A DNA stretch of 64,000 nt from Pedobacter sp. W3I1 (lineage in GTDB: Bacteria > Bacteroidota > Bacteroidia > Sphingobacteriales > Sphingobacteriaceae), in NCBI RefSeq assembly GCF_030816015.1, contig NZ_JAUSXN010000001.1, positions 4,588,001 through 4,652,000 on the forward strand, written 5' to 3'. A program made the position numbers and the translations under genes. Under the pieces are notes generated by a model. It saw nothing but the letters and a program-made list of their open reading frames with translations. It did no database searches and was not told where the DNA came from. This document shows, piece by piece, positions 1-8,354 of the stretch; position 1 is the stretch's first letter; every line of letters starts with the position of its first letter.

Positions 1-1402
1 CCCGGTGATCACCCTTATCCATCCACCATTCCCTTTCGATCCGTTCCGGTCCATCGGCCTTTACCACATCATGTTTAGCGCCCTTGTATATGAAAAACTT
101 TGGCGGGTGATCAGGTATCAGCGCCATGACTTCTATAGCCTCTGGGCGTGAAAGCAGTTCGGTCGGCCGCGGATTGTCCAGGCGCCAATCGGTACCGGAT
201 TTTTCAGTGGTAGTGACACAGTTTTTCACTGAACGTTCCGGCCAGTAGTGCGTAGCAGGTATGTAGCGATGGATCGCCCCTGTTCCTACTTTTCCTGCTA
301 TACGGTCAAGCAGGCGGATCACGCTCTGATCGTTCAGGCCGGGCTTCGTCGTCCATAATGCTTCCTGCCCTGGGATTACTTCATCCACTTTGGGCGCAAC
401 CAGTACAAACAGTTCAATACCCAAGGCCGGGCGGATCTGATCGATTTTGAGCTGAAAAAGTTTAAACAGATGGCTAACGTTATGCGTTGCCGCATTGGTA
501 CCAATATTAACCTGAACCACCCTGCCGTCAATCCGGTAGCAGGTCAGCACTGCGCTTCGTAATCCTTTCCCTTCATTTTGCAGGTGCAAACACAGATTTT
601 CCAGCAGTTTAGTGATCGCGATTTCAATTCCGTTTCGCGTTTTAATCGGTTCCAGGCAGGGCAAGCGCTGCTGGAAAGGTTCGAGAACCTGTAGTGGTTT
701 TAGGATTTCATCGCTGCTGCCAAGTGCCTGGGCAAGCCGTGTTAAAAAGTCCTCCCCAAAACGTCTGCGTAATACCGAGCGGGGCATACCGATAAAACTT
801 TTGATCTGGTAAAAGCCAAGCTTGCGCAATTTGTTTAATGTAATTTCATCAAGGCGCAAAGCCTCCGGAGGTAAAGGCAGCAATGCGGATGCATGATCGC
901 CTGGCGCGATAAGCGGTGTTATTTTTCCAAAGCGTGCAATCGCCCACGCTGCACCAGGCGTGTCTGCCATGGCAAGCCTGACGGTATAACCTTTTGTTTT
1001 TAACCTGGAAACAATCTCTTTCAGGTATTCCCTTTCACCTCCCCAAAGGTGGGTGCAACCACTGATGTCCATAAACAGGCCATCCGTAGAAAAATCATCC
1101 ACCATCACAATTGGGGAATACCGGATGCACCATTCTCCAATGGCTTTCAGAAGCGAAGCTGCCCTGCCTGTTTTATCATCCAGTACTTCAAGGCCCGGAC
1201 AGATCGCTTTGGCATCCGCTGCTTTCATGCCAACTTCTATTCCCTGCGCGTGAGCGAGAGGACTAACAGCGGTAATCATATTGCGTCCATGATCGGGTGC
1301 CCCAAAAACAAAAGGCACGTCCTTTAGTTCAGGGCGGCGGATCAGCTGCCAGTCAGCCAGCAGGTGGCGGAACCAGATCGATACATAACGCTTTTGCATC
1401 AT
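1..1402 (-). CDS. imuB: ImuB, Y-family DNA polymerase-like mutasome protein (partial, runs off the left edge)
   Basis: The reverse strand is open from 1402 to the window edge, so about 467 residues are visible and the C-terminus is missing. The protein starts MMQKRYVSIW and shows the Y-family polymerase layout: an N-terminal palm-like part with a VDDFSTDGLFMDISG segment (around residues 95-110), then a helix-hairpin-helix-like LNKLRKLGFYQI segment and a little-finger-like C-terminal part. In characterised systems ImuB lacks full catalytic acidic residues and acts as the clamp-binding hub that brings ImuA and the error-prone polymerase DnaE2 to damaged DNA. It starts 5 nt after the imuA stop, so the two are co-transcribed. 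dnaE2 would be expected just beyond the edge, but this is not visible. Very confident of the family. Confidence 0.92.
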   Translation of the reverse strand, partial: MMQKRYVSIWFRHLLADWQLIRRPELKDVPFVFGAPDHGRNMITAVSPLAHAQGIEVGMKAADAKAICPGLEVLDDKTGRAASLLKAIGEWCIRYSPIVMVDDFSTDGLFMDISGCTHLWGGEREYLKEIVSRLKTKGYTVRLAMADTPGAAWAIARFGKITPLIAPGDHASALLPLPPEALRLDEITLNKLRKLGFYQIKSFIGMPRSVLRRRFGEDFLTRLAQALGSSDEILKPLQVLEPFQQRLPCLEPIKTRNGIEIAITKLLENLCLHLQNEGKGLRSAVLTCYRIDGRVVQVNIGTNAATHNVSHLFKLFQLKIDQIRPALGIELFVLVAPKVDEVIPGQEALWTTKPGLNDQSVIRLLDRIAGKVGTGAIHRYIPATHYWPERSVKNCVTTTEKSGTDWRLDNPRPTELLSRPEAIEVMALIPDHPPKFFIYKGAKHDVVKADGPERIEREWWMDKGDHR

Positions 1403-1407
1403 AACGC

Positions 1408-2145
1408 CTATCCAATCTGCTTGTGCTTTGGTTCAGACCATAATATATCGTTTTGTTCTGGAGCAAGCTGTCTGAAGGCATCACCCGCCCATTCCATCAC
1501 CCAGCTGCCCGGCTTACCACTTCTTACTTTCAGCAGTTCTACCTGCCAGCGCGGAAAACCAAGCCCGGGCATTCCCGGCTCAGTAACACTTGGTAACGGA
1601 GAAATTTTCCACCTGGCGGTCGCTACGGTACTTGCGGCCTTACGCTCATCTTTGCGCAGGATAAATCCGGTAACGCCGCTTTGTTCCACGGCCAGCTGTA
1701 ACCTGCGGGATTCAACCAGGCTGAGTCCAGCAAGTTCTGCAACGACCACCGCAAGTCCTTCGCATTTCAATGATTCTTCCATGATCCACAATACATCCTT
1801 TTCGGTCTGCACATCCATAAAAATAATGCGTTCAGGATCGGCGTTGAAAAGAAGTAAGGAAAGTGGAAACAGTTTTCTTGAGGTGCTGATCCAGACACAG
1901 GCTGCACCGCCCTTCATCAGGACAGCCAGCAGGCCACCAATAAAACCATCTGTAGCAGCAGCATCTTCGGGAACAATGGTAATAAATTCATGGATTGCTT
2001 TTTTAGGAAAAACGCCGTTGGGAAATGCAGTTTCTATTGCCCCGAGGCCAATAGCGTCGGCTTTCCCTGCAACCTGCGGCTTAAAGCCCTGCCACAGCAG
2101 GATATCCTGCTGCAATTTATCTATCAATTCCCTGTTTGCTTTCAT
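1408..2145 (-). CDS. imuA: ImuA-type mutasome protein (RecA-like fold)
   Basis: This 245-residue protein is the size of Bacteroidota ImuA proteins and lies directly upstream of imuB with a 5-nt gap. Visible features are VFPKKAIHEFITIVPEDAAATDG (start of a RecA-like core, without a good Walker A lysine loop), the IIFMDVQTEKDVLWIMEESLK stretch, and a C-terminal part with the LGFPRWQVELLKVR block typical of ImuA. In mutagenic translesion synthesis ImuA is the RecA/SulA-like accessory factor that works with ImuB and DnaE2. The start is supported by a strong GGGAGG ribosome-binding site just upstream of ATG. The upstream promoter (2196-2203) carries a direct repeat that may be an operator. No LexA-like gene is adjacent. 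Confidence 0.88.
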   Translation of the reverse strand: MKANRELIDKLQQDILLWQGFKPQVAGKADAIGLGAIETAFPNGVFPKKAIHEFITIVPEDAAATDGFIGGLLAVLMKGGAACVWISTSRKLFPLSLLLFNADPERIIFMDVQTEKDVLWIMEESLKCEGLAVVVAELAGLSLVESRRLQLAVEQSGVTGFILRKDERKAASTVATARWKISPLPSVTEPGMPGLGFPRWQVELLKVRSGKPGSWVMEWAGDAFRQLAPEQNDILWSEPKHKQIG

Positions 2146-2195
2146 TTGCCCTCCCTTATTTTATGCCTCTCGATGAGCATCCTAAAATGAAACAA

Positions 2196-2228
2196 CAAAA
2201 TTAATACTAAAATTGTTAGCAATTGTTA
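2196..2228 (-). promoter_or_regulatory. Candidate imuAB promoter with direct-repeat operator
   Basis: On the minus strand a perfect Bacteroidota -7 box, TAATTTTG (TAnnTTTG), lies at 2203-2196, about 50 nt before the imuA ATG. Just upstream sit two exact copies of TAACAATT (2228-2221 and 2218-2211), repeated every 10 bp (one helical turn) over the expected -33 region. A DNA-damage repressor or activator could bind there; that is inference. Confidence 0.5.
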
Positions 2229-2427
2229 AAATGTGGAAAACATTTATTTTATGTGATGAGCAAAATAAGGCGGAAACACAATCATTCTGTACCAAAACTG
2301 CCATAATGTAGCGGAATCAACTAACTATCATTATATACCCAGATTCATTTCCCTAAAAATAAAATCATAAAAAAGTCAACTTTTGCTAATATTTTTAGTT
2401 TATCAATTAGGGTTGTAATTTTATAAC

Positions 2428-3051
2428 ATGAATCTTTTTGGAGAAACAGCATTATTTGACGGAGGCATAAAGCGGTACATAGCTTTCAATATCCCTGATA
2501 CTGAACTGAGGCTGTGGCAGCATTTTTTTAACAAAAATGAGGCAGATCATTATTACAAAGTTCTTTTAACCAAAACGCCATGGCAGCAGCGCATGCGAAA
2601 AATGTATGACAAGATGGTGGCTGACCCCAGGCTGACGGCCTATTATGGTGGCGTAAACGGCTATGAATGGACACCCATGTTACTGGAAATCAAACAAGCA
2701 ATAGAAAATACCTGCAGCATCAGCTTTGACCGGGTGCTGTTGAACCTGTACCGTGACGGAAAAGATTCCGTGGCCTGGCACAGCGATACGCTTCCTGCTG
2801 ACGGTAAACATCATCACATTGCATCAGTAACTTTTGGTGATACCAGGATTTTTAAGGTACGCCACAAATTCAGAAAAGATATTGAAGGGCTGGATATACC
2901 ACTGACGCACGGAAGTTTTCTGCTAATGGATGAGAAGATGCAGGATCACTATGAACATCACGTGCCAAAAACAGCACGCAATATCGGTCCAAGGATCAAT
3001 CTGACTTTCCGCATTTCAGAATCGAGTAAACCAGTTTATTTGATTAGTTAA
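2428..3051 (+). CDS. AlkB-family 2-oxoglutarate/Fe(II) dioxygenase
   Basis: The protein is 207 residues, the usual size for bacterial AlkB-like DNA/RNA dealkylases. The metal and co-substrate residues are visible: H118 and D120 in WHSD, distal H177 in the HYEHHVPKT segment, and R189/R195 in PRINLTFR, which in AlkB bind 2-oxoglutarate and close the active site. A substrate-binding NLYRDGKDSVAWHSD block precedes the iron motif. The family repairs 1-methyladenine and 3-methylcytosine by oxidative demethylation. This sequence resembles the ABH2/ABH3-like bacterial branch more than E. coli AlkB. The gene is divergent from imuAB across a 282-bp intergenic region, giving a repair-related neighbourhood. 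No Ada-type regulator is present. Confidence 0.9.
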   Translation: MNLFGETALFDGGIKRYIAFNIPDTELRLWQHFFNKNEADHYYKVLLTKTPWQQRMRKMYDKMVADPRLTAYYGGVNGYEWTPMLLEIKQAIENTCSISFDRVLLNLYRDGKDSVAWHSDTLPADGKHHHIASVTFGDTRIFKVRHKFRKDIEGLDIPLTHGSFLLMDEKMQDHYEHHVPKTARNIGPRINLTFRISESSKPVYLIS

Positions 3052-3522
3052 GCTTTCCTCCTATTTAGCTAAACAACCAACCATTTTTGTGCAGGTGCCC
3101 CGCTCAAAACTTTGATTTCCGATTTAGTAACTCAGGGAAGATCCTGGCCTTGAGTCAAATATCAAACTCAGCTATAGTTTCTTAAGTTCGTTCAGTTCTT
3201 CACCGAGTCCGTATCATCAATACCTTACTCTGTCAATTATGATAATAGCTGATATCAGCAAATAACCTATAGACTGTAAAAAAGGCAATGAACTACCTGA
3301 TTAAATTATTAATATAATTAGATATGCTTTGCTGAAAAATCATAGAAATCCAGATTGTACTGTTTTGCTATACTATATTAACCGCATTTAGAATGGAAGA
3401 AACCCTCACAGACATAGGCTATTTCGACTAATACTGAGGCATTATCATCCATCTTTAAAGTTTATTTAGGCAGAAATTTGCATATGGATAGTGATGGGTA
3501 GGCGTGATCAAACTCAATTAAA
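3052..3522 (+). other. Intergenic stretch without a recognisable gene
   Basis: About 470 bases of AT-rich sequence. Both strands are broken by stops and I see no RNA-like structure, repeat or gene remnant. It presumably holds the promoter for the gene at 3523. Confidence 0.5.
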
Positions 3523-4044
3523 ATGGAATATAAAATCATAACAAAATTTACAATCGGGAGCGAAGAAGGAACCAATGACCTGGCCTTTATAGCGGAAGCG
3601 TTAGCCAGGGAAAAGTTTTCAGGAAAAATTGTAGATGAGCAACTTGAAGAGTACATCCAGGCAAACTTTAACAAAGAGACTTTAAGGGCTGAACTGAACA
3701 GTATGTCGAATCAGTACCTGATCGTATATGTGGACAATGAGCCTGCAGGATACAGCAAAATAACTTCTAAGGGTTTAAGGCCGGAAATTTTTGAACATAG
3801 GACGATGGCAAAGATCACGGATTTTGGGGTCTTGAAAAGATATGCGGATCCTATGATCAGGAAATCGTTATTTGATAAGAGTCTTATGATCACAACGATG
3901 CAGCAGGTGATCTGGATCAGCGATCATGAAAATGAGAATATAGTATTTTTTGAAACCTTTGGTTTTAAAAAGGACACAAGAATAAATATAACAGGAGAAC
4001 TGGCTCTTCAGACTGTCAACCTGGTTAAAGAAAATAGTAAATAG
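3523..4044 (+). CDS. GNAT-like N-acetyltransferase domain protein (divergent)
   Basis: This 173-residue protein has an alpha/beta pattern consistent with the GNAT fold: an N-terminal helical part (LAFIAEALAREKF), a central strand pair (QYLIVYVDNEPAGYSKI), a strand then helix around KITDFGVLKRYADPMIRKSLFD, and a C-terminal VIWISDHENENIVFFETFGF segment resembling the GNAT motif B, where the helix is followed by a Phe-Gly-Phe turn. The classical acetyl-CoA loop Q/RxxGxG/A is not obvious, so catalytic activity is uncertain. It is 52 nt upstream of an aldo/keto reductase on the same strand and may share its transcript. Substrate unknown. Confidence 0.6.
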   Translation: MEYKIITKFTIGSEEGTNDLAFIAEALAREKFSGKIVDEQLEEYIQANFNKETLRAELNSMSNQYLIVYVDNEPAGYSKITSKGLRPEIFEHRTMAKITDFGVLKRYADPMIRKSLFDKSLMITTMQQVIWISDHENENIVFFETFGFKKDTRINITGELALQTVNLVKENSK

Positions 4045-4096
4045 AGGTATGCCGGCACCCGGCAGTAAATGATTAAGAAATAGAAAGAATTATAAA

Positions 4097-5002
4097 ATGG
4101 AAAAATCAACTAACAAAATAAAAATGCCGATAATGGGGTTTGGAACACTTATTCCCGACCTGGCAGTTACTATAACAGCGACAAAGGATGCGCTGGAAGC
4201 TGGATTCCGGCATTTTGACTGCGCGGAACGTTACCGCAATGAAACTGAAGTGGGACAGGCACTGAAGGAGGGAATGGCAAAGGGCGGTATTCCAAGAGAG
4301 GATATCTTTGTGACCACAAAATTGTGGAACACAAACCACCGTCCGGCAAATGTGGAGGCAGCATTTGAGGGAAGTCTTAGAAGACTACAGCTGGACTATA
4401 TTGACCTTTACATGATCCATACTCCGTTTGCCTTCAAAGCTGGCGAAGAGCAGGATCCACGCGACGATGACGGAAATGTAATTTATGATAAAGAAGTAAG
4501 CTTGCTTGACACATGGAGGGCGTTGGAAATGCTCGTAGACAGCGGCAGATGTGGCGCAATCGGCTTATCGGATGTAAACCTAGAACAGCTTATTCCTATA
4601 TATGAGGCAGCGAGAATCAAACCTGCTGCCATCCAGATTGAATCACATCCATACCTTCCCGAAAACGAACTACTTGAATATTGTAAGCAAAAAGGTATTG
4701 TATTTTTGGCCTTTGCGCCTTTGGGGCATGGAATCAGACCAGGGCTTCTTGAGAATGAAGTGGTAATGGAAATTGCGGAGCGTGTCAAAAAAACGCCGGC
4801 ACAGGTATTATTAAGCTGGGCGGTACAGCGAGGTACAGCTTTACTCACCACACCCAAAAGTGCGGCCCGGGCAAAGGAAAATTTCGACATCATTTCATTG
4901 CCAGAGGAAGAATTTGAGAAGATCAACCAGATCGATACCAGACAGCGGTACAACCAGGTAGTAAAAACGGGAGTACCGGGTTTTATTGCTAAAGGAAGTT
5001 AA
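4097..5002 (+). CDS. Aldo/keto reductase
   Basis: The 301-residue length and motifs are typical of the AKR superfamily, which reduces aldehydes and ketones with NADPH in a TIM barrel. The catalytic tetrad is complete: D41 and Y46 in FDCAERY, K75 in TTKLW, and H108 in YMIHTP. The strand-7/8 region PLGHGI and the cofactor-binding TPKSA segment (about residues 253-257) are also present. The protein has no signal peptide, so it should be cytosolic. It follows a GNAT-like gene by 52 nt. The substrate cannot be told from sequence; the family is promiscuous. Very confident of the fold and reaction type. Confidence 0.92.
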   Translation: MEKSTNKIKMPIMGFGTLIPDLAVTITATKDALEAGFRHFDCAERYRNETEVGQALKEGMAKGGIPREDIFVTTKLWNTNHRPANVEAAFEGSLRRLQLDYIDLYMIHTPFAFKAGEEQDPRDDDGNVIYDKEVSLLDTWRALEMLVDSGRCGAIGLSDVNLEQLIPIYEAARIKPAAIQIESHPYLPENELLEYCKQKGIVFLAFAPLGHGIRPGLLENEVVMEIAERVKKTPAQVLLSWAVQRGTALLTTPKSAARAKENFDIISLPEEEFEKINQIDTRQRYNQVVKTGVPGFIAKGS

Positions 5003-5225
5003 GATGTTGTAAAGCCTAGCCTTGAAAACATTGATTTCTGCGCTCCAATATTTCAAGGGAAATGTAAAATATCAAAAAGAACATCCGGGCAATCTTTAGG
5101 TCCCCTGATGGTGCGGTCTGTGTCTAAAAGTGCAGGAAGTTAGTATGGATATTACTTTTCATATCTGTTAAAATAATGGGCTGGAAAATAGAGTTAAATA
5201 GAGCATATGCCAAAAACCGTGTTAA

Positions 5226-5723
5226 ATGTTAACTGATATAATCGATAATAATTTAAGTGTGATATTCTGCGGGATCAATCCGGGACTGAAATCTGCATCT
5301 GACGGATATCATTTTTCGGGGCGGAGCAACCGCTTCTGGAAAACATTGCACCTAGCCGGATTTACACCATATGAAATCGAGCCCATAAGCGATTTGAGTA
5401 TCCTGCAATTTTCGTATGGGCTAACCACAGCTGTTGCCAGGGCGACCGCGCGTGCGGACGAGCTTGACAATACTGAATTCGCCAGTTCAATTGAAAGCTT
5501 TAAAAATAAAATGATATTCTATAAACCTCAATGTATCGCCTTCCTCGGCAAAGCAGCCTATATGGCCTTTACGGGAAAAAAGAAACTATCATGGGGACCG
5601 CAGGAAGAAAAATTCTGCGGTGCTAGAATTTGGATATTACCTAACCCGAGTGGTTTAAACCGTGGTTTTAGGCTTAACGACCTTGTTGACCATTACTCAG
5701 CGCTCCAAAGGTCGCTGACCTAA
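5226..5723 (+). CDS. mug: G:T/U mismatch-specific DNA glycosylase (Mug/TDG family)
   Basis: The 165-residue protein fits the Mug branch of the uracil-DNA glycosylase superfamily. The catalytic motif GINPG is at residues 16-20 (N18 positions the water), and the second motif LPNPSGLNR is at 138-146, where the loop wedges into the DNA to hold the flipped base. Mug enzymes remove uracil, ethenocytosine or thymine opposite guanine. The ATG at 5226 gives the usual short N-terminus before the motif. It is a single gene converging on ilvN across a hairpin terminator. Together with imuAB and the AlkB homologue it makes the left end of the window enriched in DNA-repair functions. Confidence 0.93.
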   Translation: MLTDIIDNNLSVIFCGINPGLKSASDGYHFSGRSNRFWKTLHLAGFTPYEIEPISDLSILQFSYGLTTAVARATARADELDNTEFASSIESFKNKMIFYKPQCIAFLGKAAYMAFTGKKKLSWGPQEEKFCGARIWILPNPSGLNRGFRLNDLVDHYSALQRSLT

Positions 5724-5834
5724 AAGGTCCAGTTTAGCATGCAGACATATGGCAGTCCCTGAGATTTGATTTTAATTAAAAGGCATCTTTCAGTCCAAAG
5801 CAATCCCCCGTTATATCTCCCAAGAGACCAAAAA

Positions 5835-5868
5835 TTGTAAAAAAAGCTACTTGAATTGCTTTTTACAA
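5835..5868. terminator. Hairpin between convergent mug and ilvN
   Basis: Arms TTGTAAAAAAAGC and GCTTTTTACAA form an 11-bp stem with a 2-nt bulge around a 10-nt loop. The A/T runs on both sides would let it act in both directions between the two convergent genes. Confidence 0.6.
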
Positions 5869-5954
5869 CTTTGAAACGCTGACACACATGCAAAGCTCAC
5901 ACGATCGGATGATCTGCCAAGGATTCCTGGACAGATACAATCCTTTTCATGACC

Positions 5955-6566
5955 TTAAACAATTACCTTAGCTGTTCCTGCTTTTCCTCCCTGCAATGAA
6001 AAACTGAGGTGTGCAGGATCTAATCTTTCGAATTCCTTTAGCTTTTCATGGAACCCGACAGAACTTTCGACTATCGCTATTCTTGCACTCCTTACAAACT
6101 CAACAAGGCCGAAAAACTGTAAAACGTTTAATAAATTATCTGTCTCTTCCCGGTGCCCGCAGGTTTCAAAAACTACGTAGTCTTTGCGTATTACAACAAC
6201 CCTTGCGCCAAATTTACGCAATAGCCTTTCGACTTTAAACTCCTCCTGGATTACTTTGGCCGGCATCTTGTACAAAGCCAGCTCCTGCCAGATTACCTCG
6301 CTATTCAAATGACAATAAACTTTGATCACCTCATTCAGCTTTTCAATCTGTTTCAGGAGTTTTCGGACCACGACCTCAGCCTCGCAGATCATGATACAGA
6401 AGCGATGAATACCTTTCAACTCGGATGGTGAAATATTCAGGCTTTCTATATTAATTTTCCTACGTGTAAATACAGAGGCAATCTGGCTCAAAAGCCCAAC
6501 ATGGTTTTCACTGTATACACTGATATTAAATTCCTGTTTTTCTGTTACTTCTTTCATATATCCCAT
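5955..6566 (-). CDS. ilvN: Acetolactate synthase regulatory (small) subunit
   Basis: The 203-residue protein begins with an ACT domain (about residues 10-85) holding the SENHVGLLSQIASVFTRRKINIES block, in which branched-chain amino acids bind in known enzymes. A second ALS_ss_C-like domain follows (about 95-190, with KVERLLRKFGARVVVIRK and the ETCGHREETDNLL segment). It activates the catalytic subunit and gives feedback inhibition by valine or leucine. The start codon overlaps the ilvB stop (TAATG), so the two are translationally coupled; a second in-frame ATG lies 9 nt on. It is the last gene of the minus-strand block and ends at the hairpin at 5835-5868. Confidence 0.92.
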   Translation of the reverse strand: MGYMKEVTEKQEFNISVYSENHVGLLSQIASVFTRRKINIESLNISPSELKGIHRFCIMICEAEVVVRKLLKQIEKLNEVIKVYCHLNSEVIWQELALYKMPAKVIQEEFKVERLLRKFGARVVVIRKDYVVFETCGHREETDNLLNVLQFFGLVEFVRSARIAIVESSVGFHEKLKEFERLDPAHLSFSLQGGKAGTAKVIV

Positions 6567-8296
6567 TAGCTAAGCCTGATTTCACCAACTCCACAACCCT
6601 GGGGTACCATAGGAAATACGTTATTCTCTTTGGCCACTTTAACTTCAAGTAAAAAAGCACCCTTACTATTGAACATTTCCTCCAGCGCCCCAGAAAGTTC
6701 GTCCCTTTCCGAAACACATTTTCCCTCAATCCGGTAAGAGGCTGCCAGCGCCACAAAATCAGGACTTTCTATATCCGAAAATGAATACCGGCTTTCGCTG
6801 AAGAGTTCCTGCCATTGGCGGATCATACCCAAAAAACGGTTGTTCAAAATAATGATCTTAATGTCTATTTTATTTTGCATAATGGTACCAAGCTCTTGCA
6901 GGGTCATCTGAAATCCGCCGTCGCCCGCCACAACCACCACTGGTCTTTCCGGTACCCCATATTTGGCCCCTATAGCAGCGGGAAGCGCAAATCCCATTGT
7001 GCCAAGTCCGCCGCTGGTCACATTGCTACGGCTCTTATTGAATTTTGTATAACGGCAGGTTATCATCTGGTGCTGTCCAACATCAGAAACCACAATTGCC
7101 TCGCCTTTAGTCAGACTGTTAAGATGCCGGATAACCTCTCCCATAGAGATTTCTCCAGAAAGAGGATTCAATTCTGTTATTACAACCCTTTCAAGCTCCT
7201 CCAGATAGAAACGCCTGAACATTCCCAGCCAGTCGTCGTATACTTTCTCCTGGATAAGGGCAGTCAGCATAGGCAGTGTTTCTTTACAATCGCCCCAGAC
7301 ACCTACCGTCGATTTTACGTTCTTATCAATCTCAGCCGGATCAATATCAAGATGTACAACCTTTGCCTGAAGTGCATAACGGTCTAAGCGCCCTGTAACC
7401 CTATCATCAAAACGCATTCCGATAGCAATCAATACATCGCACTCATTGGTGAGCAGGTTTGGCGCATAGTTACCATGCATGCCCAACATGCCAACATTCA
7501 AAGGATGGTCATTGGAAACCGCACCGGCACCTAAAATCGTCCAGGCACTTGGAATCCCCGCTTTTTCGATGAAAGCTTTAAATTCTTTTTCTGCCCCTCC
7601 GAGAATCACACCCTGTCCCCATATGACCATCGGCCTTTCAGCTTTGTTGATCAGTTCAGCGGCCTGCTCAATATACTTTTCGCGTATAACAGGCTTCGGC
7701 CTATAACTCCTGATGTGATTGCACTTAGTATAACCTTTATAATCAAACAACTCTAATTGTGCATTTTTCGTGATATCAATCAGCACCGGACCCGGACGCC
7801 CGCTTTTTGCAATATAAAATGCCTTAGCCAGCACACCAGGAATTTCCGCAGCTTCGGTAACCTGATAATTCCACTTGGTAATCGGACTTGAAATATTGAT
7901 TATATCTGTTTCCTGAAAGGCATCAGTTCCCAAAAGATGGGCAAAAACCTGCCCAGTGATACACACTACGGGTGTACTGTCGATCATTGCATCTGCAATT
8001 CCGGTTATCAGGTTGGTTGCTCCTGGTCCGCTGGTTGCAAGGGCCAACCCCACTTTCCCCGATGTACGGGCGTAACCTTGCGCAGCATGGATTGCGGCCT
8101 GTTCATGACGGACAAGGATATGCTTCAGTTTTTCGCCATAATCATAAAGTGCATCATAAATCGCAATCGAGGCACCTCCGGGAATCCCGAAAATGACATC
8201 GACGCCTTCGGCAACCAATGCTTCAAGTATAGCAACGGAGCCGGATATCCGAACGGTCTGTTTTTCTGTTGTTTTTTGCTGTTGTGCGGTATTCAT
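6566..8296 (-). CDS. ilvB: Acetolactate synthase catalytic (large) subunit
   Basis: This is a full-length 576-residue thiamine-diphosphate enzyme that condenses pyruvate with pyruvate or 2-oxobutyrate in the first common step of valine, leucine and isoleucine synthesis. Visible are the activating glutamate E65 (RHEQAA), the FAD-region GMLGMHG and the TDP/Mg motif GDGG at 458-461 ending in NN at 485-486. The herbicide-site tryptophan is kept (W495), but the position equal to plant Pro197 is Phe118 (GQVFAH). It starts 58 nt after an MFS efflux gene and is followed by ilvN with a TAATG overlap. No ilvC, ilvD or leu genes are near, so this is a detached, perhaps second, copy. Confidence 0.93.
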   Translation of the reverse strand: MNTAQQQKTTEKQTVRISGSVAILEALVAEGVDVIFGIPGGASIAIYDALYDYGEKLKHILVRHEQAAIHAAQGYARTSGKVGLALATSGPGATNLITGIADAMIDSTPVVCITGQVFAHLLGTDAFQETDIINISSPITKWNYQVTEAAEIPGVLAKAFYIAKSGRPGPVLIDITKNAQLELFDYKGYTKCNHIRSYRPKPVIREKYIEQAAELINKAERPMVIWGQGVILGGAEKEFKAFIEKAGIPSAWTILGAGAVSNDHPLNVGMLGMHGNYAPNLLTNECDVLIAIGMRFDDRVTGRLDRYALQAKVVHLDIDPAEIDKNVKSTVGVWGDCKETLPMLTALIQEKVYDDWLGMFRRFYLEELERVVITELNPLSGEISMGEVIRHLNSLTKGEAIVVSDVGQHQMITCRYTKFNKSRSNVTSGGLGTMGFALPAAIGAKYGVPERPVVVVAGDGGFQMTLQELGTIMQNKIDIKIIILNNRFLGMIRQWQELFSESRYSFSDIESPDFVALAASYRIEGKCVSERDELSGALEEMFNSKGAFLLEVKVAKENNVFPMVPQGCGVGEIRLS

Positions 8297-8354
8297 TTTG
8301 TTTGAGTATGATATATTATTGATGTTCGTATTGTAATTCAGTCCTTGCTCCAGT

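Noticed and set aside
1364..2176. Plus-strand open frame of 270 codons opposite imuA
   Set aside because: It is the antisense of imuA, has no ribosome-binding site, and its composition (many S, P, R) is typical of an antisense shadow.
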